From NCBI GenBank assembly GCA_023430685.1, contig JAEYZH010000058.1, positions 1 through 16,299 on the forward strand: a DNA stretch of 16,299 nucleotides, in the 5' to 3' direction. This document shows, one piece after another, positions 12,238 to 16,299 of this stretch. The DNA is from Pseudomonadota bacterium (GTDB lineage: Bacteria > Pseudomonadota > Gammaproteobacteria > Xanthomonadales > Rhodanobacteraceae). The position numbers were made by a program, and so were the translations under genes. Below the pieces are notes generated by a model. The model ran no database searches. It was not told the origin of the DNA and saw only the letters and a program-made list of their open reading frames with translations. How positions within the stretch are numbered: the first letter of the stretch is position 1; every line of letters begins with the position of its first letter.

Positions 12238-13502
12238 TCAAGCACCCTCTCCACGATCGCCATCGTGCGCGCGACCGCGCCGCGTTCGCGTTCGATCACC
12301 GCGTGGGCGGCGTCGCCCATGCTGCGGCGTTCGACATCGCGCGTGAACAGTCGCACCACCGCGGGGCCAAGTTCGTCGGCCACTTCGATGCGCAGCACCG
12401 CGCCTGCGGCGATCAGGTCCTCGGTCACTTCGGCGAAATTGAAGGTCTGCGGACCGACGATCACCGGCTTGGCGAGCGCCGCGGGTTCGAGCAGGTTGTG
12501 CCCGCCGACCGGTGCGAGGCTGCCGCCGACGAAAGCAACGTCGGCGGCCGCATAGAATTCGATCAGTTCGCCCATCGAGTCGGCGACGAAACACTGGCAT
12601 GACGGCGACGCGCGCTGGTCCTCGCTGCGCGTGGACGTGCGGAAGCCGTAGGCACGGCACGCGGCCGCAACCGGCTTGAAGCGTTCGGGATGGCGCGGCG
12701 CGATCAGCAGCAATGCATCCGGGAACCTGCGCAGCACTTCCGCATGCGCCTTCAGCACCGCGAGTTCCTCGCCCTCGTGCGTGCTCGCGGCGATCCAGAC
12801 CGGGCGATCGGGTCCTGCCGCGGCGCGAAACTCGAGCCCGCGCTCGCGCACGCCGTCGGGCACGCTCATGTCGAACTTCAGGTTGCCGACGATCGCAAGC
12901 CGCGGCTCGGACGCGCCGAGCGCGCGCAGCCGTTCGTAGTCGGACGCCGATTGCGCCGCGACGAAACTCGCGCTGCGGATCGCGCGCCGCGCCAGCGGCT
13001 GGATCGGCCAGTAACCGCGCAGCGACTTCTCGGACAGGCGCGCGTTCGCGATCACGATCGAAATGTCGCGCTCGGCGCAGTTCATGAACAGGTTCGGCCA
13101 GATCTCCGTCTCCATGATCACGGCGAGCCGCGGACGCACGCGATCGAGGAAGCGTTTGACCGCGCTGGTCAGGTCGTACGGCAGGTAGACGTGGAACACG
13201 CGCCCCTGGAACAGCTGCAACACGCGATCGGAACCGGTCGGCGTGACCGTCGTGATCACGAACTGCGAGTCCCGGTAGCGGCGCATCAGCGCCTCGATCA
13301 ACGGCACCGCGGCGTTGACTTCGCCGAGCGAGACCGCGTGGATCCAGATGCTGTCGCGCACGCCGGGATCGGGGAAGAAACCGAAGCGTTCGCGCCAGCG
13401 TGCGAAGTACCCGTGGTACTTGAAGCCGCGCGCCGCGAGCCGGTACACCACGAACGGCATCAGCAGGTACAGCGTGAGCGTGTAGATGAAGCGCTGGAAC
13501 AC
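12207..13502 (-). CDS. waaA: 3-deoxy-D-manno-octulosonic acid (Kdo) transferase
   Basis: This enzyme transfers Kdo from CMP-Kdo to lipid IVA at the inner membrane, the step before late acylation of lipid A. The product is 431 residues (E. coli 425) with a GTG start at the complement of 13500-13502. It begins with an N-terminal anchor (FIYTLTLYLLMPFVVYRLAARG), then HAVSLGEVNAAVPLI with the likely catalytic Glu61, TTVTPTGSDRV, FHVYLPYDLTSAVKRFLDR and METEIWPNL. The C-terminal GT-B half includes VWIAASTHEGEE, LLLIAPRHPERF and the signature GGSLAPVGGHNLLEPAAL near residue 310. The open frame extends upstream, but a TATACT box lies inside that extension, favouring the GTG. The last residues (RDEGRGTRG) and the TAG stop are encoded by the heptad array, so the C-terminus is repeat-derived. 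No Shine-Dalgarno sequence is visible. Confidence 0.93.
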   Translation of the reverse strand: MFQRFIYTLTLYLLMPFVVYRLAARGFKYHGYFARWRERFGFFPDPGVRDSIWIHAVSLGEVNAAVPLIEALMRRYRDSQFVITTVTPTGSDRVLQLFQGRVFHVYLPYDLTSAVKRFLDRVRPRLAVIMETEIWPNLFMNCAERDISIVIANARLSEKSLRGYWPIQPLARRAIRSASFVAAQSASDYERLRALGASEPRLAIVGNLKFDMSVPDGVRERGLEFRAAAGPDRPVWIAASTHEGEELAVLKAHAEVLRRFPDALLLIAPRHPERFKPVAAACRAYGFRTSTRSEDQRASPSCQCFVADSMGELIEFYAAADVAFVGGSLAPVGGHNLLEPAALAKPVIVGPQTFNFAEVTEDLIAAGAVLRIEVADELGPAVVRLFTRDVERRSMGDAAHAVIERERGAVARTMAIVERVLDRDEGRGTRG

Positions 13503-13529
13503 GAAGAGGGCGGACGGTGGAGGTTCGGC

Positions 13530-13535
13530 AGTATA
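13530..13535 (-). promoter_or_regulatory. waaA: Putative -10 box for waaA
   Basis: The minus strand reads TATACT here, with a predicted start near 13523, about 20 nt before the proposed GTG start. No good -35 is seen at 16-18 nt. Its position inside the longer open frame supports the shorter waaA start. Confidence 0.45.
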
Positions 13536-13669
13536 GCCGTGCGGCACGCGAGCCGACGGCGCCGGCGCACGCGTCCACGACGGCAGCTCGCCTGCATGCG
13601 AGCGCATCGCGATGCGGTGGTAGCCGCGGCTTGCGGGCCTCACCCTGCCGCCCCTCGCCGCGCATCCTC

Positions 13670-13675
13670 CATAAT
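13670..13675 (+). promoter_or_regulatory. Putative -10 box for a leaderless acyltransferase transcript
   Basis: CATAAT ends 7 nt before the A of ATG 13682. The predicted transcription start is thus the start codon itself, the same geometry as for hemW. No Shine-Dalgarno sequence lies between them. The -35 position is weak. The 179-bp divergent interval with waaA holds both promoters. Confidence 0.5.
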
Positions 13676-13681
13676 CGACCG

Positions 13682-14602
13682 ATGCCGCAGGCACTGCCCC
13701 CGTTCCGCGCCGCACTGCTCTCGCCACGCCATTGGCCCGCATGGATCGGGCTCGGCGCGATCCGTCTCGTCGCGTGCCTGCCGCGCAGCTGGCTCATGCG
13801 CGGCGGGCGCGCGGTCGGCTGGCTCGCAGCGCGCATCTTCGGCGAGCGTCGCGCGATCGCGGCGCGCAACCTCGCGCTGTGCTTCCCCGGACTCGACGAA
13901 GCCGAGCGCGCGCGCCTGCTCGAGGACAACCTGCGCGAGAGCGGCCTCATGCTCGCCGAGTTCGCGCTCGCGTGGATGGGCTCGGCCGCGAGGATCGCGC
14001 GCATTCCGGTCACGTTCGAAGGCCTGCACCACCTTGCCGAAGCGCGCGCGGCCGGGCGCGGCGTGCTGCTCGTCGGTGCGCACTTCTCGCACCTCGAGCT
14101 CTGCGCGCGGCTGGTGTCGCAGCAGATCCCGATCGCGGGCATGTACCGCGAACACGACGACGCGGCGTTCGAGTGGGCGATCAAGCGCGCGCGGCTGCGC
14201 TACGCGGACGCGATGTTCACGAAGGACGAGCTGCGCGCGAGCGTGCGCCATCTGCGCAACGGCGGCACGCTCTGGTATGCGCCCGACCAGGACATGCGCG
14301 GCAAGGACAGCGTGTTCGCGCCGTTCTTCGGCATCCCGGCCGCGACGATCACCGCGACGCACCACCTCGCGCGACTCTCGGGCGCGGCCGTGATCCCGTT
14401 CTTCCACCGGCGGCGCGACGACGACGGCTACGCGATCCGGCTCGAGGCGCCGCTGGCCGACTTTCCCGGCTACGATGTCGCCGCCGACACCGCGCGCGTG
14501 AACGGCTGCGTCGAACGCATGGTCGCCGAGGCGCCCGAGCAGTACCTGTGGATGCACAAGCGCTTCAAGACGCGCCCGCCCGGGGAGGCGGAACTGTACT
14601 GA
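13682..14602 (+). CDS. Lipid A biosynthesis late acyltransferase (LpxL/HtrB family)
   Basis: The 306-residue inner-membrane enzyme has the same length as E. coli LpxL. It has an N-terminal hydrophobic segment (WPAWIGLGAIRLVACLP), then RAIAARNLALCFPGLDEAER and RESGLMLAEFALAW. The HX4E acyltransferase dyad His134/Glu139 lies in VGAHFSHLELC. Family blocks IAGMYREHDDAAFEWAI, GGTLWYAPDQDMRGKDSVFAPFFG, ATITATHHLARLSGAAVIPFF and QYLWMHKRFKTRPPGE follow. It transfers an acyl chain from acyl-ACP to Kdo2-lipid A precursors. Whether it is the laurate-type (LpxL), myristate-type (LpxM) or palmitoleate-type (LpxP) enzyme cannot be told, so no symbol is given. It is divergent from waaA, which makes its substrate. 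The earlier open frame before 13682 is not coding. A CATAAT box suggests leaderless initiation. Confidence 0.93.
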   Translation: MPQALPPFRAALLSPRHWPAWIGLGAIRLVACLPRSWLMRGGRAVGWLAARIFGERRAIAARNLALCFPGLDEAERARLLEDNLRESGLMLAEFALAWMGSAARIARIPVTFEGLHHLAEARAAGRGVLLVGAHFSHLELCARLVSQQIPIAGMYREHDDAAFEWAIKRARLRYADAMFTKDELRASVRHLRNGGTLWYAPDQDMRGKDSVFAPFFGIPAATITATHHLARLSGAAVIPFFHRRRDDDGYAIRLEAPLADFPGYDVAADTARVNGCVERMVAEAPEQYLWMHKRFKTRPPGEAELY

Positions 14603-14636
14603 TTCGTGGCCCGCCGCGGCCCGCAGGGGAGGATGC

Positions 14637-16299
14637 ATGGGATTCCTGATCGTGCTCGGGTTCGGCATCGTCGGCCTCCTCGTGGGCGGGATGGCCGGCG
14701 GCGATCCCGGCCTCGGCTTCTTCACGGGTCTCGCGATCGGCTTCCTGCTGCTGCGCCAGCGCACGCTCGCGACACGCCTCGACGCGCTCGGCTCGGAACT
14801 CGCCACATTGCGTGCGACCGTCGAAGAGGACGTGCGCGGGGCGACGGGCGTCGCAGACCGCGCCGACGAGCCGATCCGCTCCGTCGATGAACCCGTCGTC
14901 GCATGGCCATCGCTCGATCCGGCCGACGCTGAGCAGGCGCCGCCCGCGCCCGACATCCGCCTGCCCGACGTCGAACCGCCACCATTGGCCCCTGCGGCGG
15001 CCGCGCCGCAGGCGCCCCCCGTGACGCCTTCGACACCCGCGTTCGACGGGCTGCGTCGCTGGTTCACCGAAGGCAACGTGCCGGTCAAGGTCGGCATGCT
15101 GATCCTGTTCGCGGGCGTCGCGGCGCTGCTCAAGTACGCGTCCGACCAGGGCTGGTTGCGGTTGCCGATCGAACTTCGCCTCGCCGGCGTCGCGCTCGCG
15201 GCGATCGGCGCGCTCGGGTTCGGATGGCGCGAACGCCTGCGCCGACGCAGCTTCGGCCTTTCGCTGCAGGGCGGGGCGGTCGGCGTGTTGCTGCTGACGG
15301 TATTCGCCGCGTTCCGGCTCTACGGCCTGCTGCCGGCGGGCGCCGCATTCGCGTTGCTGCTCGTGCTCGTCGCCGGCGCCGGCCTGCTCGCGGTGCTGCA
15401 GGACTCGCTCGCGCTCGCGGTGCTCGGCATCCTCGCCGGCTTCGCGGCGCCGGTCCTGGTCTCGACCGGCAGCGGCAGCCACGTCGCGCTGTTCTCGTAC
15501 TACGCATTGCTGAACCTCGCGATCCTCGCGATCGCATGGGTGCGCCCCTGGCGCGCACTCAACCTGCTCGGCTTCTTCTGCACGTTCGCGATCGGCACCG
15601 CCTGGGGCGTGCTGCGCTACGACCCGGCGCTGTTTGCGAGCACCGAGCCGTTCCTGCTGCTGCACTTCGCGATCTACCTCGCGATCCCGATCCTGTATGC
15701 ACGTCGGCGCGAATCGCTCGTGCGCGACCCGGTCGACGGCACGCTGGTGTTCGGCACGCCGCTGCTGTGCTTCGCGCTGCAGGCAGCCCTGCTCGATGGC
15801 GAGCGCATGCCGCTCGCGTATTCGGCGCTCGCGCTCGCCGCGGTGTACGCCGTGCTCGCGCGCTGGCAGCTGCCGCGCCGGCGCGTGCTCGGCGAATCGT
15901 ACGCAGTGCTCGCGGCCGGCTTCGCGACGCTCGCGGTGCCACTCGCATTGAGCGCTCGCTCGACCGCGAGCGTGTTCGCGCTCGAAGGCGTGGCGCTGGT
16001 CTGGCTCGGCCTGCGCCAGCGGCGCGTGTTGCCCGAAGCCTGCGGCTGGATCCTGCAGGCACTCGCGGCGTGCGCGTTCCTCTACTCTGCCGCCACCGTC
16101 GCGTCGGCCGCGATTCCGCTCGCGAATGCGGCCTGCATCAGCGCCCTGCTGGTCGCGGCGGCCGCGCTCGCGAGCGCCTGGCTGTACGACCGCGCGGGCA
16201 TGCGTCCGCGCGTCGCGCTGCTCGCGTACCTGTGGGGACTCGCGTGGTGGTCCGGTGCAGGCCTGCACGAGATCGAACGCTTCGTTCCCGCGCCCGCGC
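14637..16299 (+). CDS. DUF2339 multi-pass membrane protein (3' end outside window)
   Basis: The frame is open from ATG 14637 to the window edge: 554 codons with no stop, so the gene is truncated by the window, not by mutation. GGGGAGG (14626-14632) precedes it with a 4-nt spacer. An out-of-frame ATG at 14633 is ignored. The N-terminus has a hydrophobic hairpin (MGFLIVLGFGIVGLLVGG, FFTGLAIGFLLL), then a cytoplasmic or periplasmic Pro/Ala/Asp-rich linker at about 60-140. The characteristic GNVPVKVGMLILFAGVAALLKYA follows (from Gly146), then a long series of Leu/Ala-rich transmembrane helices. This matches my memory of DUF2339, whose function is unknown. It is 34 bp downstream of the acyltransferase gene and probably co-transcribed, placing it in an envelope context. 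I recall DUF2339 genes sometimes being followed by a DUF3999 gene, which cannot be checked here. Confidence 0.85.
   Translation, partial: MGFLIVLGFGIVGLLVGGMAGGDPGLGFFTGLAIGFLLLRQRTLATRLDALGSELATLRATVEEDVRGATGVADRADEPIRSVDEPVVAWPSLDPADAEQAPPAPDIRLPDVEPPPLAPAAAAPQAPPVTPSTPAFDGLRRWFTEGNVPVKVGMLILFAGVAALLKYASDQGWLRLPIELRLAGVALAAIGALGFGWRERLRRRSFGLSLQGGAVGVLLLTVFAAFRLYGLLPAGAAFALLLVLVAGAGLLAVLQDSLALAVLGILAGFAAPVLVSTGSGSHVALFSYYALLNLAILAIAWVRPWRALNLLGFFCTFAIGTAWGVLRYDPALFASTEPFLLLHFAIYLAIPILYARRRESLVRDPVDGTLVFGTPLLCFALQAALLDGERMPLAYSALALAAVYAVLARWQLPRRRVLGESYAVLAAGFATLAVPLALSARSTASVFALEGVALVWLGLRQRRVLPEACGWILQALAACAFLYSAATVASAAIPLANAACISALLVAAAALASAWLYDRAGMRPRVALLAYLWGLAWWSGAGLHEIERFVPAPA

Noticed and set aside
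12238..14184. Minus-strand 648-codon frame overlapping waaA and the acyltransferase
   Set aside because: Different frame from waaA, Arg-rich shadow crossing a divergent promoter region.
14565..16268. Minus-strand open frame of 567 codons rich in Arg, Glu, Gln and Ala
   Set aside because: It is opposite the DUF2339 gene, whose frame shows membrane helices and a conserved block. The minus product is an artefact of antisense Leu/Ala/Gly codons.

Overview
This is a GC-rich (about 70% by eye) chromosomal window with long overlapping antisense frames. It most resembles a gammaproteobacterium of the Lysobacterales (Xanthomonadales), judged from the run isoaspartyl-methyltransferase-like gene, tolC, waaA and a lipid A acyltransferase, and from rph, rdgB and hemW lying together. 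The assignment rests on remembered gene order and protein similarity, not on a search. I see no rRNA, tRNA, CRISPR array, phage gene, transposase or integrase.

Layout. (1) 70-2998: rph, a VOC-fold protein and rdgB form a tightly overlapping unit (ATGA and GTGA junctions). hemW follows and probably has its own promoter, which would give a leaderless transcript. (2) 2992-3248: an intergenic block with a GGGCTGA heptad array, an 82-bp REP-like palindrome and a short inverted heptad remnant. (3) 3249-5633: a small CPXCG zinc-ribbon-like protein, then a promoter, a cobalamin riboswitch and btuB. (4) 5749-8434: a DUF1631 protein and a PilZ protein, joined by a possible 17-codon ORF that overlaps both. 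(5) 8445-9116 (minus): a TetR/AcrR regulator. A 442-bp region upstream of it has an AT-rich promoter-like patch, a perfect palindrome and a C10 tract, and is followed by an unrecognised 123-aa ORF. (6) 10054-12147: an isoaspartyl-methyltransferase-like gene and tolC. (7) 12207-13502 (minus): waaA, convergent with tolC. (8) 13682 to the end: an LpxL/HtrB-type acyltransferase divergent from waaA, then a DUF2339 multi-pass membrane protein cut by the window edge.

How the genes fit together. The right half is largely an outer-membrane and lipid A neighbourhood: TolC channel, Kdo transferase and lipid A acyltransferase. BtuB is a B12-controlled outer-membrane importer. The left unit combines RNA 3'-end trimming, nucleotide-pool sanitation and heme trafficking. 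DUF1631 plus PilZ looks like a c-di-GMP-linked pair.

The most unusual signal is a family of GAGGGNN heptad arrays. They occur at the left edge, after hemW, and between tolC and waaA. At the two complete sites they are arranged as G-rich on the left and C-rich on the right around a central segment. Their GGG tracts recur every 7 nt, matching a G-quadruplex motif. One array begins inside the hemW stop codon and another encodes the WaaA C-terminus.
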